Assembly (NCBI RefSeq): GCF_900239935.1
Contig: NZ_LT965928.1
Span: forward strand, 2,805,020 to 2,869,019
Source: Pseudoalteromonas carrageenovora IAM 12662
GTDB taxonomy: Bacteria > Pseudomonadota > Gammaproteobacteria > Enterobacterales > Alteromonadaceae
Reading direction: 5' to 3'
Length of the DNA stretch: 64,000 nucleotides
Shown: positions 1 to 8,401 of the stretch, piece by piece
Position numbering within the stretch: the stretch's first letter is position 1
Layout of the letters: each line of letters starts with the position of its first letter
Made by a program: the position numbers and the translations under genes
The notes under the pieces: model-generated
Told to the model about the DNA's origin: nothing
Seen by the model: only the letters and a program-made list of their open reading frames with translations
Database searches by the model: none

Positions 1-180
1 ACTTTGGGTATTGTTTAATACTTTAATAAACTCAGGGGCTAAGCCCTGCTGTTTTTGGGCATTAATGACTATAGGAAAATAACCATCTTCTACTAATACA
101 TTTATATCTATTGCTTTACTTGTGCTTGAGCAACTAAAAAATACAAAAGTAATAAAAACTAAAAGTTGGTAGCGATTCAT
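1..180 (-). CDS. Secreted substrate-binding-like protein, N-terminal part only
   Basis: The gene starts at the ATG complementary to 178-180 and runs off the left edge, so only the first 60 residues are visible. They begin with a short basic n-region and a hydrophobic stretch (LLVFITFVFFSCSS) that looks like a signal peptide with a possible lipobox Cys near residue 17. The following stretch, with INVLVEDGYFPIVI and QGLAPEFIKVLNN, resembles the start of periplasmic family 3 solute-binding or sensor domains (ligand-facing YFP, then GLAPEFI). The family call is inference from this short piece; the missing C-terminus would decide it. Confidence 0.5.
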   Translation of the reverse strand, partial: MNRYQLLVFITFVFFSCSSTSKAIDINVLVEDGYFPIVINAQKQQGLAPEFIKVLNNTQS

Positions 181-276
181 TAATACACCTAAAACAAAAA
201 TATTTAATAAGAGTATAAGTATAGTAGCTTAATTATTAAACATAGTTTGATTTATTAAGGGTGCTAACAGCGCTTA

Positions 277-318
277 AAAATAGCTCAACCTGAGCTTATA
301 TTATTAAGCGCAGGTTGA
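277..318 (-). terminator. Rho-independent terminator of yajQ
   Basis: An 8-bp arm (TCAACCTG at 285-292, CAGGTTGA at 311-318) continues after one mismatch into a 5-bp inner arm (GCTTA/TAAGC) around a 6-base loop. On the minus strand the hairpin is followed by GCTATTTTTAA, a short U-run. It lies about 35 bases after the yajQ stop codon. Alternative short pairings share the same bases, but this is the longest hairpin. Confidence 0.6.
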
Positions 319-354
319 AGAGGTATTATTTATAACTAGCCCTACTATAAATAA

Positions 355-837
355 TTAATCGCGGAAGTTTTTAAACTGAAAAGGCTGGCCTAAGTCCGCG
401 CTGCGAACTACCTGCATAGCTTCTTGTAGATCGTCACGCTTTTTACCTGTAACACGTACTTCTTCACCTTGAATAGCTGCTTGTACTTTTACTTTAGAAT
501 CTTTAATGGCTTTAACTACTTTTTTAGCCATGTCTTTTTCAATACCTTGTTTAAGGCCAACGTTACGAAAAACATTTTTGCCTGCACGCGTAATATCTTG
601 CAGCTCTAAACTCGCTACATCCATACCGCGCTTTGATATTTTACTGGCTAAAATATCAAACAATTGCATAACTTGTGAGTCAGCTTCTGCTTTTAGTTTA
701 ATTGTTTTGTCGTTTAATTCGATTGAAGCGTCTACGCCTCTAAAGTCAAAGCGCGTTTCTAACTCGCGATTTGCGTTATCAACCGCGTTTTTAGCTTCGT
801 TCATTTCCACTTCAGATACAATATCAAATGAAGGCAT
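355..837 (-). CDS. yajQ: YajQ family nucleotide/cyclic-di-GMP-binding protein
   Basis: This 160-residue protein matches the YajQ family over its whole length: start [10 protein letters not shown], the segment [15 protein letters not shown], and the end [16 protein letters not shown] are characteristic. YajQ proteins are small cytoplasmic proteins with two related alpha/beta domains; members have been reported to bind nucleic acid or cyclic di-GMP and to act through partner transcription factors. The ATG at 837 is preceded by AGGAGAAACC, a good ribosome binding site. It is a single gene with its own terminator. Identity is firm; the physiological role in this organism is not shown by the sequence. 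Confidence 0.93.
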   Translation of the reverse strand: MPSFDIVSEVEMNEAKNAVDNANRELETRFDFRGVDASIELNDKTIKLKAEADSQVMQLFDILASKISKRGMDVASLELQDITRAGKNVFRNVGLKQGIEKDMAKKVVKAIKDSKVKVQAAIQGEEVRVTGKKRDDLQEAMQVVRSADLGQPFQFKNFRD

Positions 838-988
838 TGGTTTCTCCTAACTATTTAATCTTAATTTTATGCGGCAATTATAACGCTAAAATTATAAATC
901 TTTACATTTTTCTGCATGCTGTTCAGGTGCGATACTAATTTAGTTTGATATACTTGCGACTCTTTTTTAAGCGATTTTAGGATTTGTC

Positions 989-1342
989 GTGACAAGGCGT
1001 GTTTATCAAGCAATTTTTTTAATCAGCATAGTGGCTTTTACCTTTTTATTTGCCAAGGAAGTAAAAGGCGGAGTTGTAAATTTATTCCCCCATGTTGATA
1101 AAGTCGCCCATTTCGGGATTTTTTTCGTACTAGCTATCATAATGGATAAAGCGTTTAAGCTTCCTTTGTATGCACAAATAATGCTACTGGCTGGATACGG
1201 TGCATCTATAGAAATAATGCAAGACGCCCTTCCCTACAGACAGGCATCACTAGGTGATTTTTTTGCTGACTTTGCTGGTGCTGCTAGCTACTTTTTAATT
1301 AGAGTTATTTTTACCCCCCGAAAAAAGAACCCATATGGCTAA
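989..1342 (+). CDS. VanZ-like small membrane protein
   Basis: A 117-residue protein starting at GTG 989. It has hydrophobic segments at about residues 5-23, 40-58, 60-76 and 92-108, and the motif FPHVDKVAHFGIFFVLA, with the D-K-x-x-H-F signature of VanZ-like proteins. The GASIEIMQ segment with its conserved Glu and the later D-x-x-A-D-F-A-G motif also fit. VanZ is known for low-level teicoplanin resistance, but most small members like this have no established function. Its last codons overlap the start of panE by 8 bases, so the two are probably co-transcribed and translationally coupled. Product type is likely, function unknown. Confidence 0.8.
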   Translation: MTRRVYQAIFLISIVAFTFLFAKEVKGGVVNLFPHVDKVAHFGIFFVLAIIMDKAFKLPLYAQIMLLAGYGASIEIMQDALPYRQASLGDFFADFAGAASYFLIRVIFTPRKKNPYG

Positions 1343-2264
1343 TATTTTAATTGTTGGTGATGGCGCTATAGGCTTATTACTGAGCCACTTTTTAAGCGCA
1401 TCAAATCATGTAACGGTATTAACTCGTAAAGCCTCTACGAACACACGTTTTTATAGCCGTGGTAATAATGCGTCTAAAAAAATTAACGCACAGTTTATTT
1501 CTTTAAATCAGCTAAATAAAAACAACGAATTTGATCTTGTATTATTTACGGTTAAAGCCTTTCAGGTACCCGATGCCTTTGCTCAAGTAAAACCTTTTTT
1601 ACCTAAAGGTTGCTCTGTCGTTCTTTCGCATAATGGAATGGGAAATGTTGACGAGATAAATGATCAGCTTAATAGCACCCAAGCACTCTACTTTTTAACC
1701 ACTAGCATGGCAGGGTATAAATCTAACCTGTATATTGTGCAACATACAGGCGAAGGACAAAGTGTGGTTGGCGGTTGTAACAGCCTCGCACTTCAAAATA
1801 ACGAAGTTACCGCAGAGGCTTTAAAAGCAGTACCTAACATTAAATGGACTGATAATATTCATCAGCTTCGCTTTGAAAAACTGCTTGTAAACATTGCGAT
1901 TAACCCTCTTAGCGCCTTAAACAATATTAAAAATGGTGAGCTACGCTCTCCTAAATATAACGCAATAATTTTTAGCGCACTTAATGAGGCATGTAATATA
2001 GCAAAAGCCCAAGGGCTTGATATTCCTTTAATTAAAGCATTAAACACCGCTTATAAAATAATGGAGCTAACCTGCGATAATTACTCATCTATGCAGCAAG
2101 ATGTTGTTCATAACAGAACGACCGAAATTGCAGCCATTTGTGGGTATATTCGTCAGCAAGGCAAACTTTATAATATTAAAACACCTTATAATAATGAACT
2201 ACTTGCTAAAATTGAGGCAAAAAAAGCGTGGTTTAAACCACGCTTATATAAATACTTAACCTAA
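1335..2264 (+). CDS. panE: 2-dehydropantoate 2-reductase (ketopantoate reductase)
   Basis: This 309-residue protein has the ApbA/PanE layout: an N-terminal Rossmann dinucleotide site (ILIVGDGAIGLLLSHFL, residues 4-20), the TVKAFQ segment with the conserved lysine near residue 75, an SHNGMGN loop, and a helical C-terminal domain. PanE reduces 2-dehydropantoate to pantoate with NADPH in the coenzyme A pathway. The glycine motif reads GDGAIG rather than the commoner GAGAIG. The start overlaps the VanZ-like gene. The final codons contain the terminator of convergent thiI. No other pan gene is adjacent; coaD, acting later in the same pathway, lies about 2.4 kb away. Confidence 0.9.
   Translation: MANILIVGDGAIGLLLSHFLSASNHVTVLTRKASTNTRFYSRGNNASKKINAQFISLNQLNKNNEFDLVLFTVKAFQVPDAFAQVKPFLPKGCSVVLSHNGMGNVDEINDQLNSTQALYFLTTSMAGYKSNLYIVQHTGEGQSVVGGCNSLALQNNEVTAEALKAVPNIKWTDNIHQLRFEKLLVNIAINPLSALNNIKNGELRSPKYNAIIFSALNEACNIAKAQGLDIPLIKALNTAYKIMELTCDNYSSMQQDVVHNRTTEIAAICGYIRQQGKLYNIKTPYNNELLAKIEAKKAWFKPRLYKYLT
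2219..2245 (-). terminator. thiI terminator embedded in the panE coding end
   Basis: A perfect 22-base palindrome (AAGCGTGG-TTTAAA-CCACGCTT, 2224-2245) is followed on the minus strand by a run of seven T (complement of A at 2219-2225). This is a textbook rho-independent terminator for thiI, whose stop lies 31 bases upstream in transcription direction. On the plus strand it is inside the last codons of panE. Confidence 0.85.
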
Positions 2265-2275
2265 ATTTTGATTAC

Positions 2276-3733
2276 TTACGGGCGATAAACTTTAACTGTA
2301 TCAAAGCCTTGCTCATGTAAAATAAGCGCTTGTAACTGGCTCATCACACCTCTTTCGCAATATAAGTAATAATCTTTATCTTTTGGTAAATCACCAAACT
2401 TAGTCGCTAAACGGAAAAACGGTAAATGCACCACTTCAATGCCATCAACCTCTAGTGGTGCTGCATCTTCTTCTTCAGGTGAGCGAATATCAACAACCAC
2501 TGCGCCAGCTGGTAAATCAGCAACCGACTCAGCTTCTTTTAACTCTTGCTTAGCTTCTACGTCAATGTCGCGTACATCCATAATGCGGGCATTTTCTACT
2601 ACGGTATTTAGTACATCAAAGTCGAACTTTTCTTCTTCGCCTTTAATAACATCAATTTTAGCTTTAACCGTTGGCTTTTTAGAAATTACTCCACAGTACT
2701 CTGGCATCGTTTCGGCCATTTCTGCGGTACCAATTTGGCGGGCAATATTAATAATTTCTTGCTTATCGTGCTGAATAAGCGGGCGTAAAATAAGCGTTTC
2801 GGTTACGCGGTCAATCACGCTTAAATTAGCTAGTGTTTGGCTTGAAACCTGACCAATACTTTCACCAGTTACAAGTGCTTGAATGTTTAGCTTTTCAGCA
2901 ACTTGGCTACCTGCACGCATCATCATGCGTTTTAGTACAACACCCATTTGGCTGTTTTCAACGTTTTCTAAAATCTCTGCGACTACGGGTTCAAAATCAA
3001 CAGTTACAAACTTAACTTTATGGGTAGAGCTAAACTTTTTCCATAAATAGTAACTTGCTTGTTTAACACCAATTTCGTGAGCTGCGCCACCTAAATTGAA
3101 GAATAAAAAGTGCGTACGAGCGCCTTTACGGATCATTTGATAACTAGCTACACCAGAGTCAAAACCACCCGACATAAGCGAAAGCACGTCTTCTTGAGTT
3201 GGCAGTGGGAAACCAGCCATACCAAAATGTGTTTGCGTTACTATGTAAGCTTTATCGTCTTTTACTTCTAAGCGAATAGTTACTTCAGGGCGGCTTAACT
3301 TAACGCGTGCACCTTCTACGTGCTGGTTTAAACCACCACCTACGTAACGCTCTAAATCTGTTGAAGTAAAATCGTGTTGCCCGATACGTTTAGCGCGTAC
3401 ACAAAATGTTTTGCCAACAATCGTATGCCCTACTAGATCAATCGTTTTTTTATAAATATCGTCAAGTGTAGTGAAGTCTGTTTCGGTTACTTCAATAAAT
3501 TGCACAATTCCAGGAATACGCTGCAGGCTGTCAATAAAGTCTAAGCGCGTTTGTGCATCAACCAATTTAGTAACGACTGAAATGTTATCCCAGTTGTTTC
3601 TTACTTGTACTTTTTCGTCAACACGACGCAATACAATTTTAATGTTATTTTCTAACACTTTAGTAAAGCGTTTACGTACCGAACGGCTTTTAATGGCAAT
3701 TTCAGGATGTAGTTTGACGATAAATTTAAGCAT
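2276..3733 (-). CDS. thiI: tRNA 4-thiouridine synthase ThiI with rhodanese domain
   Basis: The 485-residue protein has the long ThiI architecture: an N-terminal ferredoxin-like/THUMP region (about 1-165), a PP-loop ATPase with SGGFDSGVASY near residue 190, and a C-terminal rhodanese domain from about 405. The rhodanese cysteine (YLYCERG, residue 459) and the partner cysteine in MPEYCGVISKKP are both present. ThiI adenylates U8 of tRNA and transfers persulfide sulfur to make 4-thiouridine; it also supplies sulfur for the thiazole of thiamine. All key residues are intact, so it should be active. It is transcribed alone and ends in a terminator inside panE. Confidence 0.96.
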   Translation of the reverse strand: MLKFIVKLHPEIAIKSRSVRKRFTKVLENNIKIVLRRVDEKVQVRNNWDNISVVTKLVDAQTRLDFIDSLQRIPGIVQFIEVTETDFTTLDDIYKKTIDLVGHTIVGKTFCVRAKRIGQHDFTSTDLERYVGGGLNQHVEGARVKLSRPEVTIRLEVKDDKAYIVTQTHFGMAGFPLPTQEDVLSLMSGGFDSGVASYQMIRKGARTHFLFFNLGGAAHEIGVKQASYYLWKKFSSTHKVKFVTVDFEPVVAEILENVENSQMGVVLKRMMMRAGSQVAEKLNIQALVTGESIGQVSSQTLANLSVIDRVTETLILRPLIQHDKQEIINIARQIGTAEMAETMPEYCGVISKKPTVKAKIDVIKGEEEKFDFDVLNTVVENARIMDVRDIDVEAKQELKEAESVADLPAGAVVVDIRSPEEEDAAPLEVDGIEVVHLPFFRLATKFGDLPKDKDYYLYCERGVMSQLQALILHEQGFDTVKVYRP

Positions 3734-3830
3734 AGTTCACTCTTAGACTGCGGGAATTCGCGCTCCCAGGCATTGGGCGCGCGATTATATCAAAAAATTT
3801 TGCGTCTAGGAACTAACCAGAAAAATGAGA

Positions 3831-4484
3831 CTAAGCAACACTTGGGGCGTGTTGTGCAAGTTCGGTGTACTTTTCACGTAGTTGGTTCATTTTATCAATA
3901 CTTTTATCAGTACTGTAAGCCCTGAATAAAGTCAGTACCTTTAAAATACCATGGTAAATATCTTGCTCAGCGAGTGCGCCACTTGGTCTACGTGCTTTTA
4001 TGTAGGGTGTCCAAAAGCTCACGGTAAGCTTGAGTGTATGGGCAAGTTCTAATGCGTCTTGCTCTTCTATAAATATCATATCGCTATCGCGTAAGCCTAA
4101 AATAACTTGGCGTACCTGCTCGAGCAAAGCTGACTGAAAACCAATATACGCTTGTTTTAAGCTTTCATCTCTGGAGAGAATATCGCCCAAGTTGTCGTAA
4201 AAAAAGTGATAACGCCACATCAACTCAAATAATGAATCTAAATACGCTGTTAGGTGATCAAACGCATCATCGTTTGCATGTATTGGTTTAAAATGAGTGT
4301 TTAAGTGCTCGCTATAAAGCGCAAAAATATGACGGATAATGTCTTCTTTATTTTTAAAGTGATAATAAAGGTTACCCGGGCTCATCCCTAAATGCGATGC
4401 AATATGATTAGTTGATATTGCACGCTCACCATGTTCATTAAATAACGAAATACTGGTGTGTATTATTTTTTCCTTGGTATTCAT
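3831..4484 (-). CDS. TetR/AcrR family transcriptional regulator
   Basis: A 217-residue protein with an N-terminal TetR helix-turn-helix: KEKIIHTSISLFNEHG, then ISTNHIASHLGMSPGNLYYHF with the usual GNLYYHFKNKEDII ending. The remainder is a helical ligand domain rich in aromatic residues (LMWRYHFFYDNLGDIL), typical of TetR repressors but giving no hint of the ligand. It is divergent from coaD across 165-174 bases, and such repressors often control themselves or a neighbour. No inverted repeat in that gap stood out clearly enough to call an operator. Confidence 0.88.
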   Translation of the reverse strand: MNTKEKIIHTSISLFNEHGERAISTNHIASHLGMSPGNLYYHFKNKEDIIRHIFALYSEHLNTHFKPIHANDDAFDHLTAYLDSLFELMWRYHFFYDNLGDILSRDESLKQAYIGFQSALLEQVRQVILGLRDSDMIFIEEQDALELAHTLKLTVSFWTPYIKARRPSGALAEQDIYHGILKVLTLFRAYSTDKSIDKMNQLREKYTELAQHAPSVA

Positions 4485-4646
4485 ATGCGACTACTCAAAT
4501 TAACTTATAAACTACATTACACTAAATATGATCTTTGCAGTATAAACAAATCGAGCTGGTTTAAATACCACCATAATTTACTATTTTAAAAACGAGCTAA
4601 GCTGATTTGTACTACAAACACTGATAGACTACTCAAAAAATAATAG

Positions 4647-5150
<504 letters not shown>

Positions 5151-5162
5151 GCTAAATATATT

Positions 5163-5182
5163 AGCGCGCTTTTTGGCGCGCT
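5163..5182. other. GC-rich hairpin between coaD and the paralog array
   Basis: Perfect 7-bp arms AGCGCGC (5163-5169) and GCGCGCT (5176-5182) flank a 6-base loop, between the converging ends of coaD and the nine-gene array. Neither side has a U-run after the stem, so I call it a hairpin and not a proven terminator. It may still act as a bidirectional stop or mRNA end. Confidence 0.45.
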
Positions 5183-5190
5183 GGTACACC

Positions 5191-5736
5191 TTACATATTT
5201 TGAGTCGTTTTTTGCAATAACTGGCTGCTTAGTAAAAATTTTTTAATTTTTACTAAGCCCAAAATATCTTTATTAATAATTAAGACTATTGCCATAATTA
5301 AATCACTCGAAAACTGACCGACCCCGTAAACTCCCCAAAGCCACCAATAGTCATAGGTAACCAATACTACATAATCGTAATGCATAGCCATATGTAAAAT
5401 TGCATTAAATGTTAAACCAAAAACAAGGTAATAATAGGCTGTGGCGTTTGCATGTGCATAACTATAAGAGAAGTAAACAAGAGTGAGGATGGTAAGTAAA
5501 TCTGCAATTACTAAATCTAAATATATTGAATCAGTAAGGGTAAGTGATGCTTTGAACATAATTAGGCTGAATGTATAGGAGAGCATCATAACTAATGAAA
5601 TGAACATTACATGCTTATTACGGCAGTTAATTGTACAAGCGTAATTATATAAAAATGGCACTACAAAAGCCCATGTAATAAAGATGCTCAGGTAATCGTT
5701 TATAGTACTTAATGCCATAAATACATTTTGAAGCAT
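5191..5736 (-). CDS. Array paralog I (last gene): multipass membrane protein of unknown family
   Basis: A 181-residue protein, last of nine tandem paralogs. Likely membrane spans are at about residues 16-36, 43-62, 73-92, 99-118 and 131-154. It carries the array's shared landmarks: ITWAFVVPFLYN in helix 1, an M-x-x-SY in helix 2, Asp in helix 3, GLTFNA then MHYD (117-121) at the end of helix 4, YWWLWGVY and SSDLIM in helix 5, and NKDILGLVKIK just after it. There is no signal peptide or soluble domain. It has an extra C-terminal tail (LLSSQLLQKTTQNM) relative to its siblings. Its ATG shares one base with the preceding stop (TAATG), implying coupled translation. Function unknown. Confidence 0.85.
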   Translation of the reverse strand: MLQNVFMALSTINDYLSIFITWAFVVPFLYNYACTINCRNKHVMFISLVMMLSYTFSLIMFKASLTLTDSIYLDLVIADLLTILTLVYFSYSYAHANATAYYYLVFGLTFNAILHMAMHYDYVVLVTYDYWWLWGVYGVGQFSSDLIMAIVLIINKDILGLVKIKKFLLSSQLLQKTTQNM

Positions 5737-6248
5737 TAGTAAGTACCCAATCTTCTAACGAGATAATTTTTGACTTTTACTAAACCTAAAATATCTTTAT
5801 TTGTAAATAAAACCACTGCCATAACTAAGTCACTTGTAAGCTGACCAATACCGTAAAGCCCCCAAAACCACCAAAACTCCATATTTCCCAAGACAATGCT
5901 ATCGTAATGCATTCCAAAAAATACAAACGCATTAAAGCTAAGCCCCACTATTAGGTAATAAAAAGCAGTAGGCTTGTTTTTTATGAAAAAGCCCGCCCAC
6001 ATCATCAAAGTTAATATTGTAGCTGCATCAAATAAAAAAAGGTTTAGGTGAGGCGTAGCTGTTTGCGGATCCATAACCATGCTTGATGTATATGAAACCA
6101 TCATAATAAATGATATTTGGGCTAGGCTTTTATCTGGTTTGTTAATACTTGTTGATAAGTTATATAGAAATGCAAAAACAAATAACCAAGTAATTAAAAT
6201 GGTTATGTAATCATAAAGGTTAGCCATCGCCCATAATAAATTATGCAT
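5736..6248 (-). CDS. Array paralog H: multipass membrane protein of unknown family
   Basis: This 170-residue protein shows the full family pattern: ITWLFVFAFLYNLSTSIN in helix 1, NKPDK in the first loop, SFIMMVSY in helix 2, LFDAATIL in helix 3, FYYLIVGLSFNA then MHYD around helix 4, FWWFWGLY with TSDLVM in helix 5 and NKDILGLVKVKN after it. It is most like paralog F, sharing NKPDKSxAQxSFIMMVSY and FYYLIVGLSFNA nearly exactly, which points to a fairly recent duplication. Its start overlaps the end of paralog G by 8 bases and its stop overlaps the start of paralog I by 1. Function unknown. Confidence 0.85.
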   Translation of the reverse strand: MHNLLWAMANLYDYITILITWLFVFAFLYNLSTSINKPDKSLAQISFIMMVSYTSSMVMDPQTATPHLNLFLFDAATILTLMMWAGFFIKNKPTAFYYLIVGLSFNAFVFFGMHYDSIVLGNMEFWWFWGLYGIGQLTSDLVMAVVLFTNKDILGLVKVKNYLVRRLGTY

Positions 6249-6759
6249 ATTGTGAGGGCTTAAATTTTGTTGTTAAATAATCACTTAACTTTGCTAAGCC
6301 TAAGATATCTTTATTAACAATTAAAGCTAATGGCATAATTAAATCTGTAAAATACGTGCCAAATACATAAACATTCCAAAACCACCAATAATACAATGTG
6401 CCACGTACTTCAATATCGTAATGCATTGCTAAAAACAAACTCGCATTAATACTTAAGCCTATAACCACATAGTAAAAAGATACAGGCATAGCTTCTTTGC
6501 TTATGCGTTTGTAGAAAAAAATAGCAGCTAAAGTAACAATATCAAAATAGAAGTAGTATAAGTGCGATACTGTAACCATATCGAATAATGTACTTGAACT
6601 ATAGGAAATCATCATAATTAAAGATAAGTACACATTCGCTTTTTGAGAAGTATTTATACTTGCTGATAGGTTGTACAAAAAAGCGAAAACGAACAGCCAT
6701 GTGATGAAAATGCCTACATAATCTCTAATTACAACTAAACTCCAAAGAATATCTGCCAT
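6241..6759 (-). CDS. Array paralog G: multipass membrane protein of unknown family
   Basis: A 172-residue protein with about five membrane spans. Family landmarks are ITWLFVFAFLYNLSASIN, SLIMMISYSSS, FYFDIVTLAA, FYYVVIGLSINA with MHYD, YWWFWNVY, FTDLIM and NKDILGLAKL. Its N-terminus MADILW is nearly the same as that of paralog F (MADILWGLV), again indicating a close relationship among the distal genes of the array. It follows paralog F after only 5 bases and overlaps paralog H by 8 bases, so it is almost certainly in the same transcript. No catalytic or binding motif of a known family was recognised. Confidence 0.85.
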   Translation of the reverse strand: MADILWSLVVIRDYVGIFITWLFVFAFLYNLSASINTSQKANVYLSLIMMISYSSSTLFDMVTVSHLYYFYFDIVTLAAIFFYKRISKEAMPVSFYYVVIGLSINASLFLAMHYDIEVRGTLYYWWFWNVYVFGTYFTDLIMPLALIVNKDILGLAKLSDYLTTKFKPSQYA

Positions 6760-6764
6760 AGAAA

Positions 6765-7277
6765 TTAACGCCTCAGAATGTCGCTTTGCAAAACGTTTTT
6801 AAGCCTCACAAGTCCCAGCAAGTCTTTATTTATAATTAGCACTAGTGCCATTGTAAAATCGCTAAAATACATACCAAAAATATATACGGTCCAAAACCAC
6901 CAATAGTAAAGTGTACCCTGTATAACAATGTCGTAATGCATACCTAAAAATAAGCAGGCATTAAAGCTTAGCCCTACAATTAAATAATAAAAAGGCGTAG
7001 GTACAGCCTGTTCCGTGAAATTATGCCACAGAAGTAAAACAAGGAGAGTTACAGCGTCATAATAAAAATAATTTAAGTGCGATGGTGTAATAAGTGGGTC
7101 CATAAGCAAACTAGCTATGTAGGATACCATCATAATAAATGAAAGTTGTGCCCTGCTCTTATCTGGCTTATTAATACTTGCCGATAAGTTATACAAAAAG
7201 GCAATAAGAAAAAACCACGTAAACAAAACGCCTACGTTGTAACCTAAATCGACCAGTCCCCAAAGAATATCAGCCAC
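6765..7277 (-). CDS. Array paralog F: multipass membrane protein of unknown family
   Basis: A 170-residue protein with the shared pattern: FTWFFLIAFLYNLSASIN, NKPDK, SFIMMVSY, YYDAVTLL, FYYLIVGLSFNA, MHYD, YWWFWTVY, FSDFTM and NKDLLGLVRLKN. It overlaps paralog E by 8 bases at its start. The charged or polar residues that are constant across the array (Asp in helix 3, Asn in helix 4, the Asp of MHYD, Asp in helix 5) are all present here. Buried conserved polar residues suggest a shared structural or functional core, but they do not identify a transporter or enzyme class that I know. Confidence 0.85.
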   Translation of the reverse strand: MADILWGLVDLGYNVGVLFTWFFLIAFLYNLSASINKPDKSRAQLSFIMMVSYIASLLMDPLITPSHLNYFYYDAVTLLVLLLWHNFTEQAVPTPFYYLIVGLSFNACLFLGMHYDIVIQGTLYYWWFWTVYIFGMYFSDFTMALVLIINKDLLGLVRLKNVLQSDILRR

Positions 7278-7782
7278 TTTGCTTCAATCTCATAACACCG
7301 TTCACCAACTTATCAGTAGCATGCACTAACATTAAGAAATCCTTTTTAACGAAAAAAATACTAACCATGATGATATCCATCATATTAATAACAACCGTAT
7401 AAAAAGACCAAAACCACCAAGGTGTGTAATTACCACGTACAAACACATCTATGTGCATAGCTAAAAATAATAACGAATTGATGCTCAAGCCAAATAATAA
7501 GTAAGTAGACATGCGCTTTTCAGGTAAGTAATACCGCAGAAAAAAAATAAAAAATAAAGTGGCTACGTCATAGCAAAATAACTCTATGTAGGTAATATCA
7601 TAAATATCAATAAAGAAACTAAAGCAATAAGATATGGCCATAACTAAAGATAGCCATACAGCCTGTTTTGTTGGATTGTTAATGCTAGTTGTTAGTGAAT
7701 ATAAAAAGGCCATTAAAAACCCCCACTGCACTAACACACCGATATAAACTGACACTTCAGGAGGGATTAGAACATTATTCAC
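7270..7782 (-). CDS. Array paralog E: multipass membrane protein of unknown family
   Basis: A 170-residue protein that starts at GTG; the start shares one base with the paralog D stop (TAGTG). It is more diverged than the distal four: VQWGFLMAFLYSLTTSIN, SLVMAISY, CYDVATLF, LFGLSINS, MHID, PWWFWSFY, MMDIIM and KKDFLMLVHA. The QWGFLMAFLYSL form of helix 1 is shared with paralog D and, in part, B, so paralogs A-E look like an older, more divergent subgroup. Five likely membrane spans and a basic C-terminus (VNGVMRLKQSG). Function unknown. Confidence 0.83.
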   Translation of the reverse strand: MNNVLIPPEVSVYIGVLVQWGFLMAFLYSLTTSINNPTKQAVWLSLVMAISYCFSFFIDIYDITYIELFCYDVATLFFIFFLRYYLPEKRMSTYLLFGLSINSLLFLAMHIDVFVRGNYTPWWFWSFYTVVINMMDIIMVSIFFVKKDFLMLVHATDKLVNGVMRLKQSG

Positions 7783-8300
7783 TATTGCGGTTTCTTAGCA
7801 AAGAACGAGTAAATAAGGTTTTTTAAATAAATAATTTTTAAAAAATCTTTATTGATAAATAACACTAAAATCATGGTTAGATCTAATACCAATACTACCG
7901 TCACATAAAAATCATAAAACCACCAGTGGGTGTAGTTATGTAAAATATGACGATCTAAGTACATACCCAGAGCTAAACACATATTTATACTAAGCCCAAA
8001 TATAAGGTAGTTATAGGCAGTTGTTTTTTCTTTAATATATAAGTTCTGCACAAGTACCAGTACAACTAGCGTAATGGCATCTAGTAAAGCAATATCAAAA
8101 TAAGTAACTGTCTGAAAGTTAAAGAACATTCCCGGGAAGTATGAAACAGCCATTATAAGCGAAAGAACAACTAATGCCTTAAAGCGTGAGTTAATAGACG
8201 AAACTAAAGAGTATAGAAATGCCATAAGAAAACCCCACTGCATAATAATACTTAAAGTATGTGCAAAGCTTATATCTGAGATAAAAGAAATAAACCCCAT
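7782..8300 (-). CDS. Array paralog D: multipass membrane protein of unknown family
   Basis: This 172-residue protein has MQWGFLMAFLYSLVSSIN, SLIMAVSYFPG, LLDAITLVVL, YLIFGLSINM, MYLD in place of MHYD, HWWFYDFY, VLDLTM and NKDFLKIIYLKN. The histidine of the MHYD motif is replaced by Tyr here while the Asp is kept, so His cannot be essential in every member. It is separated from paralog C by 101 bases, the only sizeable gap inside the array, so it could be served by its own promoter. No strong ribosome binding site precedes the ATG at 8300; an upstream start in the same open frame cannot be excluded. Confidence 0.8.
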   Translation of the reverse strand: MGFISFISDISFAHTLSIIMQWGFLMAFLYSLVSSINSRFKALVVLSLIMAVSYFPGMFFNFQTVTYFDIALLDAITLVVLVLVQNLYIKEKTTAYNYLIFGLSINMCLALGMYLDRHILHNYTHWWFYDFYVTVVLVLDLTMILVLFINKDFLKIIYLKNLIYSFFAKKPQ

Positions 8301-8401
8301 CTTAAAAGCAAGCTCGGAGAATAAAGATCTCGAAATTTATTAAAACAACCATTTACTAAACAACCTGACTTAACACTAAACTTTTTAACAATTATTATTA
8401 A
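8301..8401 (-). other. Only sizeable gap inside the nine-gene array
   Basis: 101 AT-rich bases separate paralogs C and D, whereas every other junction in the array is an overlap or has at most 5 bases. A TTGTTT is followed about 17 bases later by TTTATT on the minus strand, which could be a weak internal promoter. I see no terminator hairpin. It may mark a former gene boundary or a deletion of a tenth paralog. Confidence 0.3.

Noticed and set aside
506..850. Open frame of 114 codons opposite yajQ
   Set aside because: It is the antisense shadow of a firmly identified gene, with no ribosome binding site and no recognisable protein.
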